Assembly: GCA_947444195.1 (NCBI GenBank)
Contig: CANEZL010000037.1
Location: 1-44,815 of the forward strand
DNA: 44,815 bases
Direction: 5' to 3'
DNA from: Methylobacteriaceae bacterium
GTDB taxonomy: Bacteria > Pseudomonadota > Alphaproteobacteria > Rhizobiales > Beijerinckiaceae
Below, in pieces: positions 22,076-30,968 of this stretch (position 1 is the stretch's first letter; the number at the start of each line of letters is the position of its first letter). Under the pieces are notes generated by a model. That model was not told the DNA's origin. It saw nothing but the letters and a program-made list of their open reading frames with translations, and did no database searches. The translations under genes and the position numbers were made by a program.

Positions 22076-23818
22076 ATGCAAGTTCCGTCGAGCGCGATCG
22101 AAACGCCCGTATCCGTCCCGGAGGCGGCCGCGCCGCGGGGCCGCCGGGCGCCCTCGCTGCGCGCGGTGCTGGCGCTCGCCCTCGGGGGCGTCGCCCTCGC
22201 CGCCACCGTGACGCTCGCCGTCCTCGTCTCGCGGGAGGCCACGCGCAGCCTCGAGACCGAGGTCGTCGCCCAGCTCGGCGAGGTGGCCCTGCACCTCGCC
22301 GCGAACCTCGACCAGGGCCTGTTCGAGCGCTGGCGCGACATCCAGATCGCGGCCTCCCTCGACACGATCCGCGCGCCCGAGACCGCCACCGCCGACAAGC
22401 GCGCCGTGCTGAAGAGCCTGCAGCGGACCTTTCCGGACTACGCCATCATCGGCCTCGTCGCCGCCGACGGGCGCGTCTCCGTCACCAGCATCGGCGTCCT
22501 GGAGGGCGTTGACGTGGCGCACCGGGACTATTTCGTGGGCGGGCGCGAGGGGCCCTTCGTCAGCGACGTGCACGAGGCCCTCCTGCTCAAGCCCCTGGTG
22601 GCGGGGCAGGCCCGGGAGCCCCTGCGCCTGATCGACCTCGCCGCCCCCGTGCGCGACACGGACGGCACCCTGGTCGGGGTGCTGATGGCCCATCTGAACT
22701 GGACCTGGGCGCAGGGCCTCGCCGACGACCTCGCCCGCTCCCTGCGGGGCCACCGCACCGGCGCCGAGATCCTCATCTTCGGCCGGGACGGCACGGTGCT
22801 CCTCGGCCCCGCCGCGCTCCAGGGATCGCGCCTGCCGGACACGCTCGCGGGGCCGGGCGCCGGCCGCACCGGCCTGTGGCCCGACCACAAGGCGGATTTC
22901 CTGAGCGCGAGCGCGCCGACGCGGGGCTACCGCGACTTCCCCGGCCTCGGGTGGCGCGTGCTGGTGCGCCAGCGCGCGAGCCGCGCCCTGACGCCGGTGG
23001 CGGAGCTGCGCCGCAACATCCTGGTGGCCGGCAGCACCGTGGCGCTGGCGGCGGGGCTGCTGGCCTGGTTCCTCGCCGGGTGGATCGCCCGGCCGCTTCA
23101 GGAACTCGCCGAGGCCGCCCGCAGCCTCGGCAGCGGCGGGCCGATGCCGCGCCTGCCCGGCTCGGCCGTGCTGCGCGAGGGCCGGCACATCGCCGAGGCC
23201 CTCGCCACCGCCGCCGACAGCCTGCGCCACCGGGACGCCGCGCAGCGCCTGCTGATCGACGAGCTGAACCACCGGGTCAAGAACACCCTGGCGACCGTGC
23301 AGTCTCTCGCTGTGCAGAGCCTCAAGGGCGTCGACGCCGCCGCGGGCCGGCAGGCCTTCGAGGCCCGGCTCCTCGCCCTCTCGGCCGCCCACAACATCCT
23401 GACGCAGGAGAGCTGGGCCGGGGCGGACCTGCGCGGCATCGTCGAGGCGGCGATCCGGCCCTTCGCCGGCGCGGGCCAGATCACGGTGGCGGGCCCCACG
23501 GTCCATCTCCCGCCGGAACCGGCGCTCGCCCTGTCCATGATGCTGCACGAGCTCTGCACCAACGCCGTGAAGTACGGGGCGCTGTCCGCTCCCGGCGGGA
23601 CCGTGGCGATGTCCTGGCAGGTGGAGGCGGGCGCGGACGAGCTCGTCTTCGCGTGGCGCGAGGCCGGCGGCCCCGAGGTCGCGCCGCCCGCCCGCCACGG
23701 CTTCGGATCGCGCCTGCTGCGCCGCGGCTTCGGCACCGGCGGCCCGGACGCGGCCGTGGTCGCCTACGATTCGGACGGGCTCCGCTTCACCGCCCGCCTG
23801 CCGATGCCGGGCCGGTAG
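22076..23818 (+). CDS. HWE-family sensor histidine kinase with periplasmic Cache-like domain
   Basis: This 580-aa membrane kinase has TM1 at about 30-52, a periplasmic sensor of Cache type (about 55-310; PDYAIIGLVAADGRVSVTS and VAHRDYFVGGREG are typical), TM2 near 318-340 and a HAMP-like linker. The phosphoacceptor is His399 or so in LLIDELNHRVKNTLATVQSL. The ATPase domain has HELCTNAVKYGAL (N-box) and WREAGGPEV, the WxE that with the H box defines HWE kinases; GFGSRLL is the G-box. These kinases are common in rhizobial-type bacteria, often feeding the general stress or light responses. No response regulator is adjacent. ATG 22076 follows purH by 113 nt with a probable terminator between. Confidence 0.88.
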   Translation: MQVPSSAIETPVSVPEAAAPRGRRAPSLRAVLALALGGVALAATVTLAVLVSREATRSLETEVVAQLGEVALHLAANLDQGLFERWRDIQIAASLDTIRAPETATADKRAVLKSLQRTFPDYAIIGLVAADGRVSVTSIGVLEGVDVAHRDYFVGGREGPFVSDVHEALLLKPLVAGQAREPLRLIDLAAPVRDTDGTLVGVLMAHLNWTWAQGLADDLARSLRGHRTGAEILIFGRDGTVLLGPAALQGSRLPDTLAGPGAGRTGLWPDHKADFLSASAPTRGYRDFPGLGWRVLVRQRASRALTPVAELRRNILVAGSTVALAAGLLAWFLAGWIARPLQELAEAARSLGSGGPMPRLPGSAVLREGRHIAEALATAADSLRHRDAAQRLLIDELNHRVKNTLATVQSLAVQSLKGVDAAAGRQAFEARLLALSAAHNILTQESWAGADLRGIVEAAIRPFAGAGQITVAGPTVHLPPEPALALSMMLHELCTNAVKYGALSAPGGTVAMSWQVEAGADELVFAWREAGGPEVAPPARHGFGSRLLRRGFGTGGPDAAVVAYDSDGLRFTARLPMPGR

Positions 23819-23834
23819 GGCGGAAGCCCCGGCC

Positions 23835-23865
23835 GGGCCCTCTTGCGGGCAGGGCCCTCTTGCGG
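23835..23865. repeat. Short tandem direct repeat
   Basis: A 14-bp unit, GGGCCCTCTTGCGG, occurs at 23835-23848 and 23852-23865, with three bases between. It is just after the kinase gene and has no evident role. Confidence 0.6.
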
Positions 23866-23873
23866 AATGCGAG

Positions 23874-23898
23874 AGGGCGAGCCCGTGGGGCTCGCCCT
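23874..23898. terminator. Bidirectional terminator hairpin
   Basis: A perfect 11-bp stem (23874-23884 with 23888-23898) with a 3-nt loop lies between the convergent kinase and transporter genes. It is a strong GC-rich stem without a long T-run. Confidence 0.7.
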
Positions 23899-23970
23899 TC
23901 GCGTGTCGTTCCTTCCGGAAGACCTTGCCCGGAAGACCCGGCGCGCACGGCGCCGGGCCCGCAGGCCGGA

Positions 23971-25707
23971 TCAGGCCAGGATGTCCCGGTCCTTGGTCTC
24001 GGGGATGAAGATCAGGCCCACCACGAAGGTGAAGAGCGCGATCACGATCGGGTACCAGAGGCCGTAGTAGATGTCGCCGGTCTGGGCCACCATCGCGAAG
24101 GCGGTGGCGGGCAGGAGGCCGCCGAACCAGCCGTTGCCGATGTGGTAGGGCAGGGACATCGAGGTGTAGCGGATCCGGGTGGGGAACAGCTCCACCAGCG
24201 CGGCGGCGATCGGGCCGTAGACCATCGTCACGTAGACGACGAGGATCGTCAGGATGCCGATCACCGCGAGCTTCTGGCCCGTGAAGATGTCGAGGGGGTT
24301 GGCGGACTTGATCACCGTCGGGTTCGCGGCCGCGGCGGGGTAGCCCGCCTCGGTGAGCGCGGCGGTGATCGACTTGGAGAAGGCCGGATCGGCCACCGGG
24401 AAGTCCCGGCCGTTGACGCTCACCACGGTGGGCGTGCCCGCGGGCTGGTTCTCGGTCTTGTAGCTCACGGCGGAGCGGGCGAGCAGCGCCTTGGCGACGT
24501 CGCACTCCTTGGTGAACTTGGCCGTGCCGACCGGATTGAACTGGAACGAGCAGTCGTTCGTGTTCGTCCGCACCACCACCGGCACGTTCGCCTGCGCCGC
24601 GTGCAGGGCCGGGTTGGCCTGGGCGGTGAGCATGTTGAACAGCGGGAAGTAGGTGAGCGCCGCGATCAGGCAGCCGCCGAGGATGATCGGCTTGCGGCCG
24701 ATCCGGTCGGAGAGGCTGCCGAAGATCAGGAAGCCCGCCGTGCCGAGGATCAGCGACCAGGCGATCATGACGTTGGCCGTGAACTGGTCGACCTTCAGGA
24801 TGCTCTGCAGGAAGAACAGCGCGTAGAACTGGCCGGTGTACCAGACCACCGCCTGGCCCGCGGTGAGGCCGAGCAGGGCGAGGAGCGCCCACTTGGCGTT
24901 CTTCCACTGGCCGAAGGCCTCGGACAGCGGCGCCTTGGACTGGGTGCCCTCGGCCTTCATCTTCTGGAAGGCCGGGCTCTCGTGCATCTGCAGACGGATC
25001 CACACCGAGATGGCGAGCAGCGCCACCGAGACGAGGAACGGGATACGCCAGCCCCAGACCTGGAAGGCGGTGAGCGTCGTGGTGGTGCCGTCCGGGTTGG
25101 TCACCGTGGTGGCCGGGTAGGCGCTGTTCACGTAGCCCTGCGTCGACAGGATGATGATCAGCGAGAGCAGCAGGCCCAGCGTCGCCGTCGTCTGGATGAA
25201 GGCGGTGTAGAAGCCGCGCCGCCCGCGGGGAGCGTGCTCGGCCACGTAGACCGCCGCGCCGCCATACTCGCCGCCGAGCGCGAGGCCCTGGAGCATGCGC
25301 AGGACCAGCAGCGTCACCGGGGCGACCCAGCCGATGCCGTAGGCGTTCAGTGTGGTGTAGGAGGGCAGCAGGCCGACCGCGAAGGTCGAGATGCCCATGA
25401 TCAGGATGGTGACGAGGAAGGTGTACTTGCGGCCGACCATGTCGCCGAGGCGGCCGAAGACCAGGGCGCCGAAGGGGCGCACCAGGAAGCCCGCCGCGAA
25501 GGCGAGCAGCGCGAAGATGTTGCGCGTCGCCTCAGGATAGGCCGAGAAGAACTGCGCGCCGATGATCGCCGCGAGCGAGCCGTAAAGGTAGAAATCGTAC
25601 CACTCGAAGACGGTGCCCAGCGAGGAGGCCAGGATGACCCTCTTCTCGCTGGAGGTCATGGGCCTGACCGCCTCGTCGGACCGCGGTACTGCGGTTGCCA
25701 CAGCCAT
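23971..25707 (-). CDS. MHS-family MFS transporter with a large periplasmic insert
   Basis: This 578-aa proton symporter belongs to the metabolite:H+ symporter family (relatives carry dicarboxylates, proline/betaine, shikimate). Marks include SSLGTVFEWYDFYLYG in helix 1, the GRLGDMVGRKYT loop near 85, QGLALGGEYGGA near 140 and SDRIGRKP near 335. Typical members are about 430 residues; the extra length is an insert of ~110 residues (about 365-475) between late helices, carrying two cysteines (about 385 and 401) and predicted outside the membrane; a smaller T-rich insert lies near 195-210. The start ATG 25707 has GGAGGG seven bases upstream. It follows acs on the same strand behind a terminator, so it may import acetate or another acid, but this is only contextual. 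Confidence 0.85.
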   Translation of the reverse strand: MAVATAVPRSDEAVRPMTSSEKRVILASSLGTVFEWYDFYLYGSLAAIIGAQFFSAYPEATRNIFALLAFAAGFLVRPFGALVFGRLGDMVGRKYTFLVTILIMGISTFAVGLLPSYTTLNAYGIGWVAPVTLLVLRMLQGLALGGEYGGAAVYVAEHAPRGRRGFYTAFIQTTATLGLLLSLIIILSTQGYVNSAYPATTVTNPDGTTTTLTAFQVWGWRIPFLVSVALLAISVWIRLQMHESPAFQKMKAEGTQSKAPLSEAFGQWKNAKWALLALLGLTAGQAVVWYTGQFYALFFLQSILKVDQFTANVMIAWSLILGTAGFLIFGSLSDRIGRKPIILGGCLIAALTYFPLFNMLTAQANPALHAAQANVPVVVRTNTNDCSFQFNPVGTAKFTKECDVAKALLARSAVSYKTENQPAGTPTVVSVNGRDFPVADPAFSKSITAALTEAGYPAAAANPTVIKSANPLDIFTGQKLAVIGILTILVVYVTMVYGPIAAALVELFPTRIRYTSMSLPYHIGNGWFGGLLPATAFAMVAQTGDIYYGLWYPIVIALFTFVVGLIFIPETKDRDILA

Positions 25708-25907
25708 TCTTGGACCCTCCACATATTTTGTTCTTGCGGGATCGCTTCGCGAAATCCCGACGGCACGGCGCTCTCCGGCGCGCGCGGACGCACGGAATCG
25801 TTAGCGCAGCGTCTACGGCAACCCAAGAGGTAAACGTCGGCAATTTACAGGGAATCCAGTTTGTCAGACGGGACGCCAAGGATCTCCGAAGTATCACACA
25901 CGTGAAA

Positions 25908-25933
25908 GGGCGCGAACCTCGCGGTCCGCGCCC
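25908..25933 (-). terminator. Rho-independent terminator of acs
   Basis: A stem of ten pairs and one mismatch (25908-25918 with 25923-25933, 4-nt loop) is followed on the minus strand by TTTCA. It lies 24 nt past the acs stop. The rest of the gap to the transporter (25708-25907) is non-coding and holds a small palindrome around 25737-25759 in the transporter leader. Confidence 0.7.
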
Positions 25934-25957
25934 CCGTTCGTCCGTGGTCCGCAGGCT

Positions 25958-27907
25958 TCAGCCGGCCCGGTTCTGGCGATTCTCGATCAGGTCGTCGACC
26001 ACGCCGGGATCGGCCAGCGTCGAGGTGTCGCCGAGCGAAGAGAAATCGTCCTCGGCGATCTTGCGCAGGATGCGGCGCATGATCTTGCCCGAGCGGGTCT
26101 TGGGCAGGCCCGGCGCGAACTGGATCAGGTCCGGCGAGGCGATCGGGCCGATATCCTTGCGGACCCAGGCGACCAGTTCCTTGCGGAGCGCGTCGTCGCC
26201 TTCCTCGCCCTCGTTGAGGGTGACGTAGGCGTAGATGCCCTGGCCCTTGAGGTTGTGGGGATAGCCCACCACCGCGGCCTCGGCGACCTTGGCGTGGGCG
26301 ACGAGGGAGGATTCGACCTCGGCCGTGCCCATGCGGTGGCCGGAGACGTTGATGACGTCGTCCACGCGCCCCGTGATCCAGTAATAGCCGTCCGCGTCGC
26401 GGCGCGCCCCGTCACCGGTGAAGTAGAGCCCCTTGTAGGTCGCGAAATAGGTCTGCTCGAAGCGCTCGTGGTCGCCGTAGACCGTGCGCATCTGGCCGGG
26501 CCAGGAATCCTTGATGCAGAGGTTGCCCTCGCAGGGACCGTCGAGTTCGCGTCCCTCGGCATCGACCATCACCGGCTGCACGCCGAAGAAGGGCCGCGTG
26601 GCCGAGCCGGGCTTCAGCTTGGTGGCGCCGGGCAGCGGCGTGATCAGGATGCCGCCGGTCTCGGTCTGCCACCACGTGTCCACGATCGGGCAGCGGGAAT
26701 CGCCCACCACCCGATAGTACCAATCCCAGGCCTCCGGGTTGATCGGCTCGCCCACCGAGCCGAGCACGCGGAGCGAGGCCCGCGAGGTCTTCTTCACCGG
26801 TCCCTCGCCGCCGCCCATCAGCGAGCGGATCGCGGTGGGCGCGGTGTAGAAGATGTTGACCTTGTGCTTGTCGACCACCTCCCAGAAGCGGGCGTTCGAC
26901 GGGTAGGTCGGGATGCCCTCGAACATCAGCGTGGTCGCGCCGTTGGCGAGCGGCCCGTAGACGATGTAGCTGTGGCCGGTGACCCAGCCGACATCGGCCG
27001 TGCACCAGTAGACCTCGCCCTCGCGGTAATCGAAGACGTAACTGTGGGTCATCGCGGCGTAGACGAGGTAGCCGCCCGTGGTGTGCACGACGCCCTTGGG
27101 CTGGCCCGTCGAGCCCGAGGTGTAGAGGATGAAGAGCGGGTGCTCGGCCTCCACCGCCTCGGCGGGGCAGCTGTCGGTGACCTGCTCGGCGGCCTCGTCG
27201 TAGTAGACGTCGCGGCCGGGCTCCATCGCCACCGCGCCGCCGGTGCGGCGCACGACCAGGACGTGGTCGACGCTGTCCTTCGGCAGACGCGCGATGGCGG
27301 CGTCCACGTTGGCCTTGAGCGGCACCTTGCGGCCGCCGCGCAGGCCCTCGTCGGCGGTGATGACGAGCTTGGCGCCGCAGCCCTCGATGCGGGAGGCCAG
27401 CGAATCCGGCGAGAAGCCGCCGAAGACGATGGCGTGGATGGCGCCGAGCCGGGCGCAGGCGAGCATCGCGTAGGCGGCCTCGGGGATCATCGGCAGGTAG
27501 AGGATGACCCGGTCGCCCTTGCCGACGCCGCGGTTGCGCAGGACGTTGGCCATGCGGCAGACATGGGCGTGCAGCTCGCGGTAGCTGATATGCTTCGCCT
27601 CGTTCGGGTCGTCGCCCTCCCAGATGATCGCGGTCTGGTCGCCGCGGCTCTCCAGGTGACGGTCGACGCAATTGTAGGCGGCGTTGGTCTTGCCGTCCTC
27701 GAACCACTTGATCGCGATGTTGCCCGGGGCGAAGCTGGTGTCCTTCACCTTGGAGAACGGCGTCATCCAGTCGATGCGCTTGCCGTGCTCGGCCCAGAAC
27801 GCATCCGGATCGGCGACGGAGGCCCTGTACATCTCCTGGTACTTGGCGTCGTCGATATGGGCGCCCTGGCGCCACGCGTCCTGAACTGCGACGACCTTCT
27901 CGTCCAT
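25958..27907 (-). CDS. acs: Acetyl-CoA synthetase (AMP-forming)
   Basis: Acs activates acetate to acetyl-CoA through acetyl-AMP (649 aa, normal length). It opens with an ACAS_N segment (YQEMYRASVADPDAFWAEHG), followed by the AMP-binding domain with FILYTSGSTGQPKGVVHT (P-loop), WCTADVGWVTGHSYIVYGPL, VDTWWQTETGG (acyl pocket Trp and the YxxTE-like core) and YWITGRVDDVINVSGHRMGT (hinge). The catalytic lysine is in LPKTRSGKIMRRILRK near residue 609, the usual site of regulatory acetylation. ATG 27907 has GGGAAGAA upstream; the extra N-terminal codons to 27958 have no RBS and no homology. Confidence 0.95.
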   Translation of the reverse strand: MDEKVVAVQDAWRQGAHIDDAKYQEMYRASVADPDAFWAEHGKRIDWMTPFSKVKDTSFAPGNIAIKWFEDGKTNAAYNCVDRHLESRGDQTAIIWEGDDPNEAKHISYRELHAHVCRMANVLRNRGVGKGDRVILYLPMIPEAAYAMLACARLGAIHAIVFGGFSPDSLASRIEGCGAKLVITADEGLRGGRKVPLKANVDAAIARLPKDSVDHVLVVRRTGGAVAMEPGRDVYYDEAAEQVTDSCPAEAVEAEHPLFILYTSGSTGQPKGVVHTTGGYLVYAAMTHSYVFDYREGEVYWCTADVGWVTGHSYIVYGPLANGATTLMFEGIPTYPSNARFWEVVDKHKVNIFYTAPTAIRSLMGGGEGPVKKTSRASLRVLGSVGEPINPEAWDWYYRVVGDSRCPIVDTWWQTETGGILITPLPGATKLKPGSATRPFFGVQPVMVDAEGRELDGPCEGNLCIKDSWPGQMRTVYGDHERFEQTYFATYKGLYFTGDGARRDADGYYWITGRVDDVINVSGHRMGTAEVESSLVAHAKVAEAAVVGYPHNLKGQGIYAYVTLNEGEEGDDALRKELVAWVRKDIGPIASPDLIQFAPGLPKTRSGKIMRRILRKIAEDDFSSLGDTSTLADPGVVDDLIENRQNRAG

Positions 27908-28119
27908 CACGCTTCTTCCCTGACTGCACCCCGTCTGCGGCGCGGTTCGTCCGCGCATGCCGGGCTTTTGAGCCTGTCATGCCCCGCCCGCGGACCGGCC
28001 GCAAGCGCCCGCCCGGCGGGGATCTGGATTGGGCACAAGACAAAGGCCGCTAAGTGTCTGCCGTCCCTGGCTTGGCTTCGGCGGGAACCGGACTAAGGTC
28101 CGAGGCCGGCGGCACGGGG

Positions 28120-29157
28120 CTACCCGCCCCCGAACCGCTCCCGCCAGGCCGGCGGCAGACCGTGCAGGGCGCCCGCCGCTGCCGGCGCCAGGCCGGGCAG
28201 GCTCGCGGCGGCGTGGACGCCGACCGCGACCGCGCGGGCGAGCACCTGGGCGGCCATGTCGCCGAGCCGGGCGAGGTCGGCCACCGGGTCGGCGAGCGGC
28301 ACCGCGCCGGTGGCGGCGGCGAAGACCACGTCGCCGTCCAGCGGCGTGTGCACCGGCTGGATCGCCCGGGCGAGGCCGTCCTGCGCCGTCACCGCGAGGC
28401 GCCGGGCCTGGGCCTTGGTGAGGGCGGCGTCGGTGGCCACCACGGCGAGCGTCGTCGCGGCGCCGGGCAGCGTCCGGGCCGGGAAGGCCAGCGCCTCCGC
28501 GGGCGGGCGCTCCGGCCAGCCGAGGCCGCCGAACTCCCCGTCGCGCTCGAAGGGCGCGGCCCAGAAATGCGGGCCGTCCCCCATCGTCGCCCGGCCGAAG
28601 GCGTTCACCGCGGCGAGCGCCCCGACCCGGAGGCCGGTGCCGGGGACGGCGGCCGAGGCCGAGCCGATCCCGCCCTTGAGGTTGCCCGTGCGCGCCCCAG
28701 TGCCGGCCCCCACCGAGCCGAGGGCGAAGTCGCGCGCCGCCGCCCGCGCCGCCGCGTAGCCGAGTTCGCGGTAGGGCGGGAACCGGCCCCAGGCCTTGTC
28801 GCCGCCGTTGAGGAGGTCGAACAGGACGGCGCCGGGCACGATCGGCACCCGCATCCCGCCCACGGGAAAGCCGCGCCCGCTCTCGGCGAGCCACGCCACC
28901 ACCCCCGCGGCCGCGTCGAGGCCGAAGACCGAGCCGCCGGAGAGGACGAGGGCGTCGATGCCCTCCACCGTGCGCTCGGGATCGAGGAGGTCGGTCTCGC
29001 GGGTGCCGGGGCCGCCCCCGCGCACGTCGACGGCGGCGGTGCAGGGCCGGTCGAAGATCACGGCGGTGACGCCGCTCGCCGCGCGCAGGTCCTGCGCGTG
29101 GCCGACGCGGATGCCGGGGATGTCGGTGATGCGGCTGGCCGCGCGCGCTTCGCTCAT
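28120..29157 (-). CDS. P1 family peptidase (DmpA/BapA-like N-terminal nucleophile hydrolase)
   Basis: This 345-aa enzyme belongs to the DmpA superfamily, self-processing aminopeptidases that act on D-amino or beta-amino peptides and amides. Characteristic parts are ITDIPGIRVGHAQD at the start, VDVRGGGPGTRETDLLDP, ALVLSGGSVFGLDAAAGV, RTGNLKGGIGSASAAVPG (region of the self-cleavage and nucleophile), and VGALAAVNAFG. No signal peptide is present. ATG 29157 is used; extra upstream codons are not conserved-looking, and there is no clear RBS. Divergent from the HerA-like ATPase; a perfect palindrome lies between them. Confidence 0.86.
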   Translation of the reverse strand: MSEARAASRITDIPGIRVGHAQDLRAASGVTAVIFDRPCTAAVDVRGGGPGTRETDLLDPERTVEGIDALVLSGGSVFGLDAAAGVVAWLAESGRGFPVGGMRVPIVPGAVLFDLLNGGDKAWGRFPPYRELGYAAARAAARDFALGSVGAGTGARTGNLKGGIGSASAAVPGTGLRVGALAAVNAFGRATMGDGPHFWAAPFERDGEFGGLGWPERPPAEALAFPARTLPGAATTLAVVATDAALTKAQARRLAVTAQDGLARAIQPVHTPLDGDVVFAAATGAVPLADPVADLARLGDMAAQVLARAVAVGVHAAASLPGLAPAAAGALHGLPPAWRERFGGG

Positions 29158-29255
29158 GGGGGGAGGATGCCACGAAAGCGGTGGCCCGCGAATACGGCGC
29201 GCCGCTCGGAGCCTTTCCCGATCGCGCCGCGATTCGACCCGGAACACCCGAGCCG

Positions 29256-29282
29256 GTCCACAGGGAACTTAACCCTGTGGAC
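29256..29282. promoter_or_regulatory. Perfect 10-bp palindrome in the divergent peptidase/ATPase promoter region
   Basis: GTCCACAGGG (29256-29265) pairs with CCCTGTGGAC (29273-29282) around a 7-nt AT-rich loop. It is 63 nt before the ATPase start and about 100 nt before the divergent peptidase start. It could be an operator for a dimeric regulator or an RNA hairpin in the leader; with no T-run and no gene ending here a terminator is less likely. Confidence 0.5.
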
Positions 29283-29344
29283 GGGGGCCTGCCCGGCGGC
29301 ACCGGTGCCCGGCGGCCCGTGTTAGCCAGGAGGTTCGTTCAAGG

Positions 29345-30946
29345 ATGGCAACCGGACCAGCGATGGCGCCAGGCAGCGACGGCACGATCGAGATGGGGAC
29401 GGGCATGGACGGCACCGGCCCCGGCCGGCCCGTCGGGCTCGACCTGGAGGAGCTGCTGGCCACCCGGCTCCTCGTCCAGGGCAATTCGGGCTCGGGCAAG
29501 TCGCACCTGCTCCGGCGCCTGCTGGAGCAGAGCGGCACCCTGGTCCAGCAGGTGGTGATCGACCCCGAGGGCGACTTCGTCACCCTGAGCGAGGCCTACG
29601 GCCATCTCGTCGTGGACGGGGCGCACGGGGAGGCCGACCTCCAGGCCATCGCCGCGCGGGTGCGCGCCCACCGGGTCTCGGTGGTGCTGAACCTCGAGAG
29701 CCTCGACATGGAGGCGCAGATGCGCGCGGCGGCCGCCTTCCTCGGCGGCCTGTTCGAGGCCGAGCGGGCGCACTGGTTCCCCTGCCTCGTGGTGGTGGAC
29801 GAGGCGCAGGTCTTCGCGCCCATGGCGGCCGGGGACGTCTCGGACGAGGCGCGCAAGGTCTCCCTCGGGGCGATGACCAACCTGATGTGCCGCGGGCGCA
29901 AGCGGGGCCTGGCCGGCGTGATCGCCACGCAGCGGCTCGCCAAGCTCGCCAAGAACGTGGCCGCCGAGGCCACGAACTTCCTGATGGGCCGCACCTTCCT
30001 CGACATCGACATGGCGCGCGCCGCCGACCTCCTCGGCCTCGACCGGCGCGGGGCCGAGCGCTTCCGTGATCTCGGCCGCGGCGAGTTCGTGGCGCTCGGC
30101 CCCGCCCTCAGCCGCCGGCCCCTGGCGCTCCGCATCGGCCCGGTGACGACGGGCGCGCGGGCGGTGGCGCCGGGGCTGATCCCGCTGCCGCAGGCCGCCG
30201 ACGACGACCTGCGCGCACAGATCCTGGCCCCGGCGGAAGAGGGGTTCGTGCTGCCCGCCCGCACCCGCCCCGCCGCCGCGCCGCGGGTCACGCCGGCCGA
30301 CCTCCTGCGGGAACTGGCCGCCCACCGGCCGGAGCCCGCCCCCGCACCGGCCCTCGACCCGGCCGAGAACCGGGCCGGCTGCGAGGCCGTGCTCCAGGGG
30401 CTCGTCGGCGACGCCGATGCGGGCCGCCAGCCCATCGCCGTGGTCTATCAGGACTTCCTCGTGCGCTGCCGGATGCGCGGCCTCGACGGCGAGAGCTACG
30501 GCATGCCCGCCTTCCGCCGGGCGCTCAGCGTGGCGCGGGCCGGCATCGAGGCCCTGCCGGAGACGGAGGCCGGCGGCTCGGACCGCTGGGGGGAGGCGCG
30601 CGACCTCGCCGCCGCCATGCCGGAGGAGGTGCAGGGGGTGTTCCTGCTGCTCGCCCGCGCGGCGCTGGCGGGGGAGGCCTGCCCCGGGGACGCCGCCCTG
30701 GCCCGGGCCATCGGCAGCCGCTCGCCGGGCCGCGCCCGGCGCCTGCTCGGCTACATGGAGAGCCGCGGGGCCGTGGTCTGCCGGGTGGATTTCCGCGGCA
30801 ACCGCGTCATCGCCCTGCCGGCGCTCTCCTGCGAGACCGCGCCGGGGGACCCGAAGGCCGAGGCCGGCACCGAGCCGAAGCCGGACCCGAAGCCCGCGCC
30901 GGACGCGAAGGGCGAGGCGGGCTGGCAGCTCTTCGCGGCGGAGTAG
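29345..30946 (+). CDS. HerA/DUF87-type ATPase
   Basis: This 533-aa protein has a HerA-FtsK superfamily ATPase core at about 30-280: Walker A GNSGSGKS (46-53), VVIDPEGDF (about 70), Walker B CLVVVDEAQVFAP (near 150) and a GLAGVIATQRLAKLAKN sensor block with LMGRTFLDIDMARAADLLGL. The C-terminal half has a helical region (about 340-490) ending in a winged-helix-like MESRGAVVCRVDFRGNRVI, then a disordered Pro/Lys tail. HerA partners with NurA nuclease in archaea, and bacterial relatives occur in DNA repair and defence, but no nuclease gene is adjacent. AGGAGG at 29327 supports ATG 29345. Role unassigned. Confidence 0.82.
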   Translation: MATGPAMAPGSDGTIEMGTGMDGTGPGRPVGLDLEELLATRLLVQGNSGSGKSHLLRRLLEQSGTLVQQVVIDPEGDFVTLSEAYGHLVVDGAHGEADLQAIAARVRAHRVSVVLNLESLDMEAQMRAAAAFLGGLFEAERAHWFPCLVVVDEAQVFAPMAAGDVSDEARKVSLGAMTNLMCRGRKRGLAGVIATQRLAKLAKNVAAEATNFLMGRTFLDIDMARAADLLGLDRRGAERFRDLGRGEFVALGPALSRRPLALRIGPVTTGARAVAPGLIPLPQAADDDLRAQILAPAEEGFVLPARTRPAAAPRVTPADLLRELAAHRPEPAPAPALDPAENRAGCEAVLQGLVGDADAGRQPIAVVYQDFLVRCRMRGLDGESYGMPAFRRALSVARAGIEALPETEAGGSDRWGEARDLAAAMPEEVQGVFLLLARAALAGEACPGDAALARAIGSRSPGRARRLLGYMESRGAVVCRVDFRGNRVIALPALSCETAPGDPKAEAGTEPKPDPKPAPDAKGEAGWQLFAAE

Positions 30947-30968
30947 GGCGGGCGGCCCGGGGGCGCGC

